A stretch of DNA of 64,000 bases from assembly GCF_051106095.1 (NCBI RefSeq), contig NC_135783.1:183164947-183228946 (forward strand). The letters run 5' to 3'. Under the pieces are notes generated by a model. That model had not been told where the DNA came from and made no database searches. It was given only the letters and a program-made list of their open reading frames with translations. Source of the DNA: Pogona vitticeps (taxonomy: Eukaryota > Chordata > Lepidosauria > Squamata > Agamidae). Below are positions 1 to 10,891 of this stretch, piece after piece. The translations under genes were made by a program, and so were the position numbers. Within the stretch, counting starts at the first letter, position 1; each line of letters starts with the position of its first letter.

Positions 1-359
1 CATTCACTCACAGCTAGGCATCATATTCTTCCAGACTAGATAATACTCTTGGCATTTTCAGGGTGAAGCTTTCTCTCTGTGTGTCATGCACACAAAGAGA
101 GAGTTTAGACATACTCGACATATGGAACATGCAAAGGACAAATACACAGCACTAGCAAGCTGAGCTTCCCTGCCAGCAATCCATGTCACTGGGAATCCAG
201 GAAATGATCAAAGAAATTGACAACCTATGACAACAAAGACAACAAAGAAGCTTGTGGCACCTCAAAGACCAATGAGGTTTTACGCGGCATGAGCTTTCCT
301 GGATTGCAGCCTACTTCTTCAGAGGGAGGTGGGCTACAGTCGGCAAAATAATAATTATG
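1..359. other. Unassigned non-coding DNA
   Basis: No coding signal or recognisable repeat family was seen. A short imperfect hairpin lies near 70-107, where a CTCTCTGTGTG-type arm is followed by CACACAAAGAGAG. It is probably a fortuitous simple-sequence palindrome. Confidence 0.4.
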
Positions 360-590
360 TGGCATCAAGTCAATTCTGACTTATGGTGGCCCTTCTTGGG
401 GTTTTCCAGGTAGAGAATACTCAGAAGCAGTTTACTGTTCCCTCCTTCTGGAGGTGCTCTGGGACTTTGTAACTTGCCCAAGGCTACACAGGCTGACTGT
501 TTCTCCGGGAAGCACAGTGGGGAATCAAACTCTTGACCCCTTGTTCTAGACATTTCAAGCCCATGAGCAATCTAGTCAGTTCACAGTCCA
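360..590 (-). repeat. tRNA-derived SINE, reverse orientation
   Basis: Read on the minus strand, the right part contains a B-box-like run (GAGTTTGATTCC) after the CACTGTG segment. The left part is the family body (AAGTCAATTCTGACTTATGG on the plus strand). The same body recurs at 1441, and better preserved tRNA-like heads of what may be related SINEs recur near 45300 and 55550. That supports a dispersed tRNA-headed SINE family. The exact Repbase name was not determined. Confidence 0.65.
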
Positions 591-699
591 CAAAAGCTGC
601 CAAATAAAAAATGTTAGTCAGAGGCCATAAGACTCTTTCCTGTTTTAGCTGCCATAGACTAACATGGCTAAGCTACTGGAAAGCAAAGATTTTTCCAGG

Positions 700-838
700 C
701 TAGTAGTTCCCAACTTTGGGTAACCCAGGTGATCTTGGACTGCAGCTCCCAGAAATCCTGGCCAGCACAACTAGCGGTGAAGGTTTCTGGGAATGGCAGT
801 CCAAGAACACCTGGGTCACTCAAGGTTGGGAGCCACTG
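700..838. mobile_element. Palindromic hAT-like MITE
   Basis: A nearly palindromic unit of about 139 bp. Its left end reads TAGTTCCCAACTTTGGGTAA and its right end reads as the complement (AAGGTTGGGAGCCACTG). It belongs to the same family as units at 47868, 55606, 55751, 61801 and 63773. Family membership in hAT is inferred from the CAGTGGTTC-type termini and the 8-bp duplications seen at the 55.6-kb pair. No clean duplication survives at this copy. Confidence 0.7.
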
Positions 839-1440
839 ACCTAGGGCATTGTATGTGAAATAATGTCTTACTTGCAGAATGATCAGAAATGAAATTATCT
901 TTAGTATTGCACAGGAGGAGTGTGCAGCCTTCAAAAAAAATTTTGAAGAAGACCCACAAAATAGTCTCCTTGATTTTGTCATGTGCTGGGTTTCTTTCAA
1001 AGGTTGTCTGAATGTTCCTGCACTCCAACTCTGAAAATTATGAATGAACGAGTAAAATATTTTGAAATCTACATGAAAGGAATTTTGTTTCTTGTGATTT
1101 TGCAGGCATTACCTAATATGGCAGGAGAAAGCATCTTCCTGAAGTGGCAGGACCAGAAGGCCATGCACATATAGGATATGCAAAGGAGAAATACATACCA
1201 CAAGCTATGGACATCCACACCACACACTTGTGATATTGGTGTACATGGCTCAAGCATTATTTCAGGTACCTGGTATAAATTCATCACATTGAGTTCTTTC
1301 CAGATGCATACAACACTCCCATCTACATATATACAATATCACAAATCATAAAAGAAAGATTTATATTTTAATTCTTCAGTTATATTTTATGTTCATCTGT
1401 AGTTACCCCATGGCCATTAACGGAGCTTAAAAAAAAACTT
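839..1440. other. Unassigned non-coding DNA
   Basis: AT-rich sequence without convincing coding potential. Short open frames here have no recognisable domain. An A-run near 1429-1437 abuts the following SINE. Confidence 0.4.
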
Positions 1441-1607
1441 GTCGGTTGTCAAGTCAATTCTACTTATGGTGACCTTTTCTGGGGCTTTCTGGATATAGAA
1501 AGCGCTCAGAAGTAGTTTACTGTTCCCTTATTCTAGGGGTTCACTGCAACCTTGTAGCTTGCCCAAGGCCATATCCATTGACTTTTCTCACAGGAAGCAT
1601 AGTGAGC
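1441..1607 (-). repeat. tRNA-derived SINE, second copy of the 360-590 family
   Basis: It shares the body motif (GTCAAGTCAATTCTACTTATGG), the TTTACTGTTCCCT block and the GCTTGCCCAAGGCCA block with the copy at 360. It lies in the same orientation and has lost the tRNA-like head. Confidence 0.65.
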
Positions 1608-1639
1608 TTATTTAAACATGATGACAACAACCTCAGTGT

Positions 1640-2107
1640 CCTTCTGCACACTGCTTAGGGTCGCCACTCTTCACTGGTTCTGGTCCTTCCTTGATGGCTG
1701 ATCCCAGATGGTACAGCTTGGGGCAGTTGTCTCCACCCCTTGGGACCTCTGCTATGGGCTTCCACAGGGGTCAACCATCTCCCCAATACTCTTTAACATC
1801 CACATGAAGCTTCTTGGAGAAGTCATACAGAGATGTAGGGTTCGCTATTACCAGTATGCTGATGACACACAGCTCTACTTCTCTTTTCATCATGCAAGGG
1901 ACACTGTGCAGATTATTGAGCACTGCCTAGCATTGATAAGGAACTGGGCGAGGGCCAAAAAAACCTGAATCTGAATGCAGATAAGGTACAGATCCTACTG
2001 TTAGAAGGATCTTTCTTGATGGGGTTGTGTTCCCCTGAAGGACTGGGTCTGCAGCCTGGAGGTACTCCTGCACTCTCTATAGAGGCACAAATATCGGCCA
2101 TGATCAA
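1640..2107 (+). mobile_element. L2-clade LINE, reverse transcriptase fragment (left half of a split copy)
   Basis: Translation at 1708-1965 contains the RT motif block GLPQGSTISPILFNI and the catalytic box YQYADDTQLYFSF. The MK-LLGEVI segment between them is typical of L2 LINEs of lizards. The frame ends in a stop at 1966-1968 and further decay follows. The element continues at 8297-9060, after a Ty3/gypsy element inserted between 2107 and 8292, so one L2 copy was cut in two. It is 5'-truncated and non-functional. Confidence 0.85.
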
Positions 2108-2618
2108 TGTGACAACCCCAGACCTACTGGGATATGCCACAGTTTCACTAAGCTGCCACCAACCATTCCCTGTAAGGAGTCACACAGACCAGGAATGGAT
2201 TTTTAACAAATAAAGGAATAAGGTTTATTTAAACAACACACAGGGAAAATAAAATGATCAAGTGAATAAGATACAGTAACGTGGCTTAGTCTCAATCATA
2301 CATACACCAGTTTGGTTCACACAGAACACTCTTAAATAAAGCACAGACCCTGAACCTATCAGTTCTGGCTAACCATACAGACACCTGAACCTATCAGGTT
2401 GGTACTGACTGACACACAGTAGTACCCTGTCTGACACACAGACTCCCACACCAGCTTCTTCTCTCAGCTCTCCTCCAGCTTCTAAACTTCTCCACACACG
2501 CTCCACATATATATACAGTACAGCCCCTCCTCCTGATGTCCCGCCTTCCACTCCCCATAGGATGGAACTTTCCCTCCAAACCCATGACAGACAGGTAACA
2601 TCAGTGCTGTATGTAACA
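2108..2618 (-). repeat. 3' LTR of Gmr1-like copy 1
   Basis: This is the 511-bp terminal repeat, beginning TGTGACAACC and ending ATGTAACA on the plus strand. It holds an AATAAA-type polyadenylation signal near 2210 (TTTATTTG/AATAAA context read on the minus strand) and a TATATATA stretch near 2508-2515. It matches 7781-8291 without a difference noticed by eye. Confidence 0.93.
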
Positions 2619-2875
2619 CCTCCCCTCTTTATAAGTTGTTTTGTAGGGGGAAAGCTAAAGTGCTTTTCACCAAAAAAACAACCTGGTTAAAACACACAAA
2701 AACAGTTATACATACAATATCATACTTACTTATACTTACACTCTAAGTTAAACATTTACCATTTACAATACATCAAGTTACCTTTATTCATACAAACCAC
2801 GCATGTTTAATAAACAAATACATTTAACCTTTGGTCATCAAAATATATACATAGTCCATGTTTCTTTCGCCGTCT

Positions 2876-5800
2876 TCATTCTTCAGGTCTTCTTGACAAG
2901 GCGTCAGCAACACAGTTCACTGACCCTCTGACCACCTTCACTTCAAAATCATAGTCTTGCAGGTTTAAAGCCCACCTCATAAGTTTACTATTGTGGGTTT
3001 TCATTGTCTTTAACCATTGCAGTGGTGAATGGTCAGTGCACAGAATAAAATGTCTTCCCCAGATGTAAGGCTTGGCCTTCTGGATCGCGTAGACTATGGC
3101 CAGGCACTCCTTTTCCACGGTTGCCAAATGTCTCTCACCTTTCTGGAGTTTCCTACTCAGGTAGGACACTGGATGCTGGTCACCATTTTCATCCTCCTGG
3201 CAAAGAACTGCTCCTACCCCGCTGTTAGACGCATCGGTGTAGATGATGAACTCTCGGTCGAAGTCTGGAGCACGCAGCACTGGATAGTTGATGAGGGCCT
3301 CCTTCAACCTCTGGAACGCCTCCTCACAGTCGCTGGTCCACGGGATGCGGTCATCAGTCTTCTTCCTCGTCAGATCGGTCAGCGGAGTCGCTATCTCGCT
3401 AAACCTCGGGATGAACTTTCTGTAGTAGCCCACCAACCCAAGAAATGATTTGACTTTTTTCTTGGTGTTGGGTCTGGGCCAATCACGAACTGCTTCTATC
3501 TTAGCCTCTAGGGGTTTTATCACTCCTCCCCCTACTATGTGACCCAAGTATTTTATTTCTGGGCTACCCAGCTGACACTTGCTCGCCTTTACCGTTAGCC
3601 CTGCTGCACTTAACCTCTGCAGCACTAACTCCAGGTGTTTCAGGTGATCTTCCCAGGTATTACTGAAGATCCCTATGTCGTCAATGTAGGCCACAGTAAA
3701 GTCACTGAGCCCTGCTAAGGTCTGGTCCATCAGCCTTTGGAATGTGGCTGGTGCATTTCTGAGACCAAAGCTCAGGACTCGAAACTCATAGAGACCAAAA
3801 GGGCTGCAAAAGGCGGTCTTTTCTTGATCCCTGGGATCAATTCTTAATTGCCAATATCCCTTTACCAGGTCCAATGATGAGATGAACCGACAACCCCCTA
3901 TGGTTTCAATCAGGTTGTCTAGCCTGGGCATTGGGTAGGCATCAGGAGTGGTTACGCGGTTTAATTTCCTGTAATCTACACAAAACCTAATGCTCCCATC
4001 AGGCTTGTCCACTAGGACTATCGGAGAGGACCAAGGACTAGAAGAGGGGACGATTATGTTCTCCCTAAGCATCTCGTCCAGCTCCTTCCGCACCTTGTCC
4101 CTATAGGGTCCCGTCACTCGGTATGGGGATACTGCCTGCGGGGGTGCATCCCCTGTGTGGATCCGATGCATCACTCCCTTCACTATCCCCGGCTTATTGG
4201 AAAACACCTTTTGATATTTGATGAGCAGCATTTTTAGTTCTTGCTGCTGGTCTTGGGTGAGTGCAGGACTGATCTTTACCTCATCTGGGTTGTATTTTAC
4301 TTCCCCTCTACCCTCCCAGAAGGGTAATTCAGCTTCCTCACTCTCAGCTGCCTTTATTGCAAATAAAACCCTCTGTTCCCCTCTGTAGTAGGGTTTTAGG
4401 GCATTCACATGTACCACCCTCCTTGCTTGGTTCTCCTCCTGCTCTATAAGGTAGTTCAGGTCTGACATCTTGGAAATGACCCTATATGGTCCTGCCCATT
4501 TGAGCTGCAGTTTGTTCTCTCTGCAGGGCCTAAGCCAAAGCACTTCCTCCCCTGGGTCAAAGTGCCTCTCTCTAGCTTTGTGGTCATACCATGTTTTCTG
4601 TCTGACCTTCTGAGCTTGCAGGTTTTCTGCTGCTAGCTCTAGGTTTCTCTTTAGGTCATTCATCAAGGTGTCTATGTATGTCACAACGTCTTGTGGGTCA
4701 TCCTGGGTGATCTGCTCCCAATTTTGTTTGATCAAATCAAGGGGCCCTTTCACCCTTCTCCCAAATAAAAGTTCAAACGGACTGAACCCGGTACTGGCTT
4801 GTGGCACTGATCGATAAGCAAACAAAAGGGATTGCAGCTTCTGGTCCCAATTGTTTGGATTCTCTGCCAAGTAAGCCCTAATCATGCGCATTAGAGTCCC
4901 ATTGAACTTCTCAGTTAACCCATTACTTTCAGGGTGATAGGCAGTGGTTTCCTTGTGCTTAATTCCACAGATTTGCCATAAGCATTTCATGAGCTTCGAT
5001 GTGAACGATGCGCCCAAATCTGTGATTATTTCTGAGGCAAATCCCATCCTGAACATATACCCCACCAAGGCATCTGCCACTGTGTTAGTTTCAATGTTAG
5101 TCAAGGGTATGGCTTCAGGGTACCTTGTGGCATGGTCCACAATGGTGAGAATGAACCTGTTCCCCCTCTTTGTGGCCTTGGGCAAAGGTCCCACAATATC
5201 CACCCCTATGCATTTGAACGGAGTGTCAATCACAGGCAAAGGGCACAACTTTGCTTTGGTCCTGTTGCGGCTATTCCCCTGCCTTTGACACACATCACAT
5301 TGTTTACAGAACTCTTTGATCTGCTTCCCTATTTCAGGCCAGTAAAAATTCTGTGTGATTCTCTGCTGTGTTTTGTTCACCCCTAAGTGCGCAGCAAACA
5401 GGTCAGAGTGCCCCCTTTTTAAGATCATGGGGCGATACTTTTCAGGTACCACTAGCTGACTTCTGATCCCATCTCCCCCTGTTGAGATATTCCTCAGGGT
5501 CTCTCTATATAAAATTCCCTTTCTCTCACAAAATCTCACTGGGGTCTCAGGTGTTAGCTGGGCGTCTGTCACCTGTTCAAAACACTTTTGGAGAGTGGCG
5601 TCTGCCTTTTGCTCTTGGCCAAATCGGCTGTCTGTGGTTAAGGTTTCCACCACAGCTTCGGAACTCCCCCCACCTGCCTCCGTCTCAGGCTCATCATTAC
5701 CCCCCGGAACTGTCCCCGTGGTGGCTTGTGAACGTGTAATCACTAGCACCCGTTTCACATGTTCAGCCAGGTCATTTCCCACGAGCACGGCTGCTGGCAG

Positions 5801-7333
5801 AGTCGATGAAATCGCTAGCCGCCAAACTCCCCTCCAGCCTTGAAAGTACACAGGTACCTCAGCTACTGGCAGCGAGATCACCTGTCCCTCAATCCCTGCC
5901 ACCTTTATGCTCTCATTTGGGATTACATACTCCCTAGGAATAATATCTGGATGGCACAGGGTCACCTGGGAACAAGTATCCCTTAACCCCCGATACCGAT
6001 GGTCAAGTATTCCTACGTCCACCCCTGCTGTTTCAAACAACTGAGAATCTGTTCTCACTAGCAAGCAGCGCTTGACCTCCACAAGAGGACCATTTTCCCC
6101 AGCCTGATCAGCAGATGTATCTGTTCCAGATTGAGTAGCCATGGCAACAGGCTCCCTCAGTGACAAGGAGCTTTGCTCTTTCTGGACACAGAACACAGCT
6201 TTTGGCTTGGTTCCACTCGAATCATGAGGCACATTTCCTTTTAGCTGCTTTAATTTCTCACACTCTGAGATTAGATGGCCCTTTCCCTGACAGAAATAAC
6301 ATTTTCTGCTATATTTTGAGTCTTTCTCATCTTGTTTTGGTTTTCCCTCCAAAATCTGAGGTCTTGGTTTCATGTCTGAGGGCTTCCCTTCACCATGGGC
6401 CCCTCCCCCTTGCTGGTTTTTCCCTGGTCCCTGAGAGTACTTGCTGTAGGTTTCTTTGGGTTTACCTATCGATTTCCCCTCAGCACCTAAGGGCATTCTT
6501 ATTTGGGAAATAAAATCTGCGATCTCGGCCGCTTCCGCCACAGATTTCGGTTTCCTTTCCCTCACCTGGAACTTCAGTTCCCCATGCAGGACTGAATAGA
6601 ACTGTTCCAGCGCTATCAAGTCTTTGAGCTGCTGAAAGGTCTCTGTCCCCTCCTGAGATAGCCATTTCTCTAGCAGCCTCACCAATTGGGCCCCCACTTG
6701 GGTAAAAGTCTGCTCTGGTTTCTTGGTGAGTGACCTGAATCTTTGCCTCAGCTGTTCCGCATTTATCCCATGTCTGGCAAACACCAGTTTTTTAAACTCT
6801 GCGAAATCTTTTAGCAGTTCCTCTGGCATCTCTGCATAGACTTCTGCCAGGCTGCCACTGATTAAAGATCGCATAATGGTCATCTTCTCAGTTTCCCTTA
6901 CTGAGAAGTCCACAAACGCTCTTTCCACTAGGGAAAAGAACACCTCAGGGCAATCTCCCTTGTGGTATACAGGGAATTTCTTCAGGTCAGTCTTAGACAA
7001 TTGGCCCCCCTCAGAATCTCTATTGTTATTATTGTTCTGATTCATCAGTTCCAATTTTCTTAACTCAAACGCCATTTTCTCTCTCTGCAATTCCAATTCA
7101 AATTGTCTTTGCCTCTCCCTTTCCTGCATTTTTTCTCTCTCTAATCTTTCCTCCATTTCAAATTGCCTCATCCTCAGTTCATGCTGTTGGGCTATGAGCA
7201 TTTTTTTGAGTTCTGGGTTCTGTTCTCCCGTGCTGTCATCCTGCACTGAGCCAAATTCATCCTCAGAACCTTGGTCTACCTGGGGGTCTTTCACTTCACC
7301 CATTTCTGCCATTTGGGTTCGAGTCAAGGGCAT
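2876..7333 (-). CDS. Gag-Pol polyprotein of Gmr1-like element, copy 1
   Basis: A single frame of 1485 residues counted from the MPLTRTQ start that matches copy 2; an in-frame ATG ten codons upstream (7363) is possible. Order of parts: N-terminal acidic and coiled-coil Gag segment (E/R/K-rich, then an N-run), Gag core, CCHC zinc knuckle (CYFCQGKGHLISEC), a retropepsin-like region inferred from position, integrase with HHCC finger (QCDVCQRQG) and D-D-E core (GVDIVGPLP, ITDLGASF, HPESNGLTEKFNG), a GPY/F-like end (KWAGPYRV), then reverse transcriptase (YIDDIGIFS) and RNase H (IYTDASNSG, LCTDHSPLQW). Integrase before RT is known for Gmr1-group elements. No host role is implied. Confidence 0.93.
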   Translation of the reverse strand: MPLTRTQMAEMGEVKDPQVDQGSEDEFGSVQDDSTGEQNPELKKMLIAQQHELRMRQFEMEERLEREKMQERERQRQFELELQREKMAFELRKLELMNQNNNNNRDSEGGQLSKTDLKKFPVYHKGDCPEVFFSLVERAFVDFSVRETEKMTIMRSLISGSLAEVYAEMPEELLKDFAEFKKLVFARHGINAEQLRQRFRSLTKKPEQTFTQVGAQLVRLLEKWLSQEGTETFQQLKDLIALEQFYSVLHGELKFQVRERKPKSVAEAAEIADFISQIRMPLGAEGKSIGKPKETYSKYSQGPGKNQQGGGAHGEGKPSDMKPRPQILEGKPKQDEKDSKYSRKCYFCQGKGHLISECEKLKQLKGNVPHDSSGTKPKAVFCVQKEQSSLSLREPVAMATQSGTDTSADQAGENGPLVEVKRCLLVRTDSQLFETAGVDVGILDHRYRGLRDTCSQVTLCHPDIIPREYVIPNESIKVAGIEGQVISLPVAEVPVYFQGWRGVWRLAISSTLPAAVLVGNDLAEHVKRVLVITRSQATTGTVPGGNDEPETEAGGGSSEAVVETLTTDSRFGQEQKADATLQKCFEQVTDAQLTPETPVRFCERKGILYRETLRNISTGGDGIRSQLVVPEKYRPMILKRGHSDLFAAHLGVNKTQQRITQNFYWPEIGKQIKEFCKQCDVCQRQGNSRNRTKAKLCPLPVIDTPFKCIGVDIVGPLPKATKRGNRFILTIVDHATRYPEAIPLTNIETNTVADALVGYMFRMGFASEIITDLGASFTSKLMKCLWQICGIKHKETTAYHPESNGLTEKFNGTLMRMIRAYLAENPNNWDQKLQSLLFAYRSVPQASTGFSPFELLFGRRVKGPLDLIKQNWEQITQDDPQDVVTYIDTLMNDLKRNLELAAENLQAQKVRQKTWYDHKARERHFDPGEEVLWLRPCRENKLQLKWAGPYRVISKMSDLNYLIEQEENQARRVVHVNALKPYYRGEQRVLFAIKAAESEEAELPFWEGRGEVKYNPDEVKISPALTQDQQQELKMLLIKYQKVFSNKPGIVKGVMHRIHTGDAPPQAVSPYRVTGPYRDKVRKELDEMLRENIIVPSSSPWSSPIVLVDKPDGSIRFCVDYRKLNRVTTPDAYPMPRLDNLIETIGGCRFISSLDLVKGYWQLRIDPRDQEKTAFCSPFGLYEFRVLSFGLRNAPATFQRLMDQTLAGLSDFTVAYIDDIGIFSNTWEDHLKHLELVLQRLSAAGLTVKASKCQLGSPEIKYLGHIVGGGVIKPLEAKIEAVRDWPRPNTKKKVKSFLGLVGYYRKFIPRFSEIATPLTDLTRKKTDDRIPWTSDCEEAFQRLKEALINYPVLRAPDFDREFIIYTDASNSGVGAVLCQEDENGDQHPVSYLSRKLQKGERHLATVEKECLAIVYAIQKAKPYIWGRHFILCTDHSPLQWLKTMKTHNSKLMRWALNLQDYDFEVKVVRGSVNCVADALSRRPEE

Positions 7334-7780
7334 AATCCCCCCCCCAGAACAGGCTGCTTTCAAAAGTCAAGCCTCAAAATAAAGCGACCACTCTTTTTTT
7401 CTCTCTCTCTCTTTTGCCTCAGAACCAGCCTTCTATAGATTGCTGCTGTTCTTCAGCACTAACTTGCAACTGTTGCCAGCCGGAGTCCACCCCCCTCTGC
7501 TAGGCCTCTCAGCAGGCAGGCTAGATCACTGCTACTTCACACAGTTTTGCCTCAGCTTTTTTCCCGCCAAAACAGGTTGCCTCAGAGCTCCCTAATCTAG
7601 TCCCCAGTTGGCACGTTCTTCCACTAGCGCACCTCCCCGTGAGGTACGCCTAGAAGATTACCTATGCGCCCTCAGATTGTCCCTGACTAGACCCCCCTTG
7701 TTCTGGGCACACTTGCCAAGGCTTTGCTGGACCACTGGACAACTGGACCAGTCGTATCCCACACGCTGGACACCAATCAA
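7334..7780 (-). other. Leader between 5' LTR and gag of copy 1
   Basis: Untranslated leader of the element. Next to the LTR, on the minus strand, comes TTGATTGGTGTCCAGCG, a plausible primer-binding site because TGG starts the complement of a tRNA CCA end. The tRNA was not identified. Polypyrimidine and C-rich stretches lie near the gag start. Confidence 0.6.
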
Positions 7781-8291
7781 TGTGACAACCCCAGACCTAC
7801 TGGGATATGCCACAGTTTCACTAAGCTGCCACCAACCATTCCCTGTAAGGAGTCACACAGACCAGGAATGGATTTTTAACAAATAAAGGAATAAGGTTTA
7901 TTTAAACAACACACAGGGAAAATAAAATGATCAAGTGAATAAGATACAGTAACGTGGCTTAGTCTCAATCATACATACACCAGTTTGGTTCACACAGAAC
8001 ACTCTTAAATAAAGCACAGACCCTGAACCTATCAGTTCTGGCTAACCATACAGACACCTGAACCTATCAGGTTGGTACTGACTGACACACAGTAGTACCC
8101 TGTCTGACACACAGACTCCCACACCAGCTTCTTCTCTCAGCTCTCCTCCAGCTTCTAAACTTCTCCACACACGCTCCACATATATATACAGTACAGCCCC
8201 TCCTCCTGATGTCCCGCCTTCCACTCCCCATAGGATGGAACTTTCCCTCCAAACCCATGACAGACAGGTAACATCAGTGCTGTATGTAACA
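7781..8291 (-). repeat. 5' LTR of Gmr1-like copy 1
   Basis: A 511-bp terminal repeat with the same start and end sequences as 2108-2618. It is followed on the plus strand by ATCAG and then by the resumed L2 LINE. Confidence 0.93.
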
Positions 8292-8296
8292 ATCAG

Positions 8297-9060
8297 GAGT
8301 GCCTTTTATCACCTTCAGTCAATTGCTCAGCTGTGCCCCTACCTGCATAAGAAATGCTTAGTAACAGTGGTTCACACACTGGTAATCTGAAAAATAAACT
8401 TAATGCTATGGAAGGCTGCCCTTAAAAACAATAAGGAATCTTCAACAGGTTCAAAATCCAGCAGCCAGACTGATTCCTGGGACTAGTAAATTCAATCATA
8501 TATCCCAGGTCTTGGCTTGCCTGCATTGGCTCCATGTCAGTTTCAGTGCTCAATACAAGGTGCTGGTTATTGCCTACAAAACCCTTAATGGTTTAGGGCT
8601 TGTTGAAATGTCTCTATCAGAAAACAGCTACCTTTTCCACCTGCTGTTCTTAATCCAGGTTGCTAGAAGTCGCCACGCTGAGGGAGGCCAAAAGGCAACA
8701 AGGAATCAGGCCTTTCCGGTGATGGCTTCAAATCTGTTGAATAAACTCTCAACTGAGGTATGCCAGGCTCCTATCTTCCTGGCATTCAGGAAATTGGTGA
8801 AGACAGAACTATACAAAGCTATCTTCAGTAACTTATTCCGGGATGCTGGTAATAATTTTTTAAAATTATTTTTTGTGCTTTTTTGTTTTAATTTTAGATC
8901 TAGATCGCTGAACTGCCATATTAATGTATCACTACTGAAGTTGTGTGAGGTTCTGAGCTTTAGTGTGTCCACTACCGTAGTGCCACAATCAATGTGGCAC
9001 TACGCTATTTTAAAAAACTTTATCCTCTGTTCTATCCCAATTTCTTCCTTCCCTTCTCCT
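8297..9060 (+). mobile_element. L2-clade LINE, 3' part (right half of the split copy)
   Basis: Translated pieces read LIPGTSKFNHI, then LACLHWLHVSFSAQYKVLVIAYKTLNGLG. This is the C-terminal region after the RT in L2 LINEs (normally LHWLPV-RI-FKVL-L-YKAL-GLGP). Several frame breaks and about 6.2 kb of inserted Ty3/gypsy separate it from 1640-2107. The 3' boundary near 9060 is approximate. Confidence 0.8.
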
Positions 9061-10632
9061 AGGGTCAATTGTACTTTGTTATCTGCAGTGTTGCCAGCGA
9101 GGCAGCTTACGAAGATGGGGTCAGCTTCAAAACCAAGGTAACCTTTAAGCCTAGGGTTAATCTGCACCATGATGTCCATCTAATTCAATTACCTGTAAGG
9201 CAACTTTCACACAGAACAGCATGCTGGCGGGCGCAACGCACATTAATTGGCCTTAAAGTACAATAAAGAGGGTTTTGTGATACAATACAAACAGGACTTC
9301 AGAGGAATCAATAAGACAAAATCATTGCTGGGTTGTCTTACTATTTCTGAACCACCCTGAACATATTTCGTTTCTTTTGGGAGACCACCAGGAATTTACA
9401 GGGCTCTACAGGCAGGGCAAGAGTAAAAATCTAGCCTGAAACCCAGGATAGTCACTGGCGGTCAGAGCTGACAATATGGGGCCACATGAACCAGTGGGGC
9501 GACTCTGTATGAAGCATCTTCCTAAGTTCTTATGATGATAGGGCTGGTCCCAGTGTCTTATCTCGCCACTCCAGGTTCTCACTGAAATCAAATTTTATGC
9601 CTAAACTCTTAATAACAACATAATTCCAGGCGCCACAGCAAAATATTTCACTAAAATGTTGGTGCCAATAAAAATGTTGACTTAGAGCACATAGGGGTGT
9701 GTGCACAAGTTGTATGAGAAAGAGAAAGGGAAAGTGAACTACTGCTTTGATTGCAATGACTGCAAGATTCCCTTGGAGCTCTCTAATGTAATGAAGCTGT
9801 CCTTTCATATCTGTCAAAATGCGAGACACTGTGCCTACTGATGAGAGATAAGTGACTTTAAAATTTTTTTTCCCAGACTGAGTGGATGAACTGAATTAAA
9901 TCTGTGAATTTAAAACCCCTATATATGAAAAACACCTTTGGCATTTGTAAAAAAAAAAATCACTGGAATGAGGTGGTATGCAGATAGTGTTCTTTCTCTT
10001 TCTGTGGCATATACAGAGAATGGCATAGGTCTTAAGTACATCATGTTTGTGCCTGTAAACTTGCAGCATACGATTGGGACAAACGTAACAGCCCAAATCA
10101 CGTTCCTGTACGTGGTGGAAGCTAATGTCATCAGTCCACAGTGCTAAAATTTATTTTAAATTAATTAAACACTTCCTATTCCCCCCCCCCCCCCGGTTTT
10201 AAGTTCCAAGGCTACCTAGGGCTCTCTTTTGCCCTGGGGAAGCCTATTTGGCGGGGGGAGCCTTTAATCACAAAAAAATTGCAGCTGGATTGCCGCCACC
10301 AGAATCAGGACCATTGGCAGTGTTGTTTTTAAAGCCTCCTTCCTCCTGAGGCTTCCAAAGGCTTTTCAAGGGCAAAAGGAAGACCTAGAAAGACCCAGAA
10401 CTGAAAATGGAAGCATTTAGAAGCAGTCCTTTTTTAGGAGCACATGTTCAAGAAATATGCTTTACATAAATTTCAGTACTGAAAATTTGAAATACTGTAC
10501 TGTGGGGTGCCTTAAAAGGTTTGATTTGGTTTTTAACAAGTTAATTAAATAATGTCTTCTTGTAGAAATGCATACAGCTGATCACATTAGCTCCAAGGTC
10601 CTAATCATTCATCAGCAACTGAAGCTTGTAAC
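9061..10632. other. Unassigned non-coding DNA with a poly-C tract
   Basis: No exon or known element was recognised. A homopolymeric C run lies at about 10182-10195. Short open frames on both strands are unconvincing. Confidence 0.35.
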
Positions 10633-10810
10633 TAGAGATGGGCATGAATCAGCAGTTTGTCGGTTCGTGCTAGTTCCCTGCAGGGCCGGGAAGCCGGGGC
10701 ACTGCTTCTGAGTGAGTCTGAGAAGGTGGGGCCAAGATGTACTGAACACCTGTTCGTTCAAAGGATGAACCAGCACAAACTGATGAACTGGTGGTTTGTG
10801 CCCATCTCTA
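10633..10810. mobile_element. Non-autonomous hAT transposon (TAGAGATGGGCA ends)
   Basis: A 178-bp element with terminal inverted repeats TAGAGATGGGCA...TGCCCATCTCTA. It is flanked by CTTGTAAC (10625-10632) and CCTGTAAC (10811-10818), an 8-bp target duplication with one mismatch, as expected for hAT. A second copy of the family lies at 37029-37270. No transposase is encoded. Confidence 0.85.
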
Positions 10811-10891
10811 CCTGTAACTCAACATAGTCAAGCTCCTTATATACACTGAAGACAGTGGGGTATAAACGTATTCTCTTCAGGACTGTAGATA

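Larger units (their letters stand above)
2108..8291 (-). mobile_element. Gmr1-like Ty3/gypsy LTR retrotransposon, copy 1; looks whole
   Basis: A 6184-bp element on the minus strand with two 511-bp LTRs that look identical by eye, TG...CA termini, a polypurine tract next to the 3' LTR (2619-2630, read on the minus strand) and one long gag-pol frame. Flanking pentamers are ATCAA (2103-2107) and ATCAG (8292-8296), a 5-bp target duplication with one difference. Integrase lies before reverse transcriptase, the order of the Gmr1 group of deuterostome Ty3/gypsy elements. No envelope frame is present. Near-identical LTRs point to a very recent insertion, into an L2 LINE. It is about 97% similar in protein to the copy at 15556, but the LTRs belong to a different subfamily (511 versus 525 bp). 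Confidence 0.93.

Noticed and set aside
8512-9141. 209-residue plus-strand open frame.
   Set aside because: Only its first part resembles the C-terminus of an L2 LINE. The remainder is read-through of non-coding sequence.
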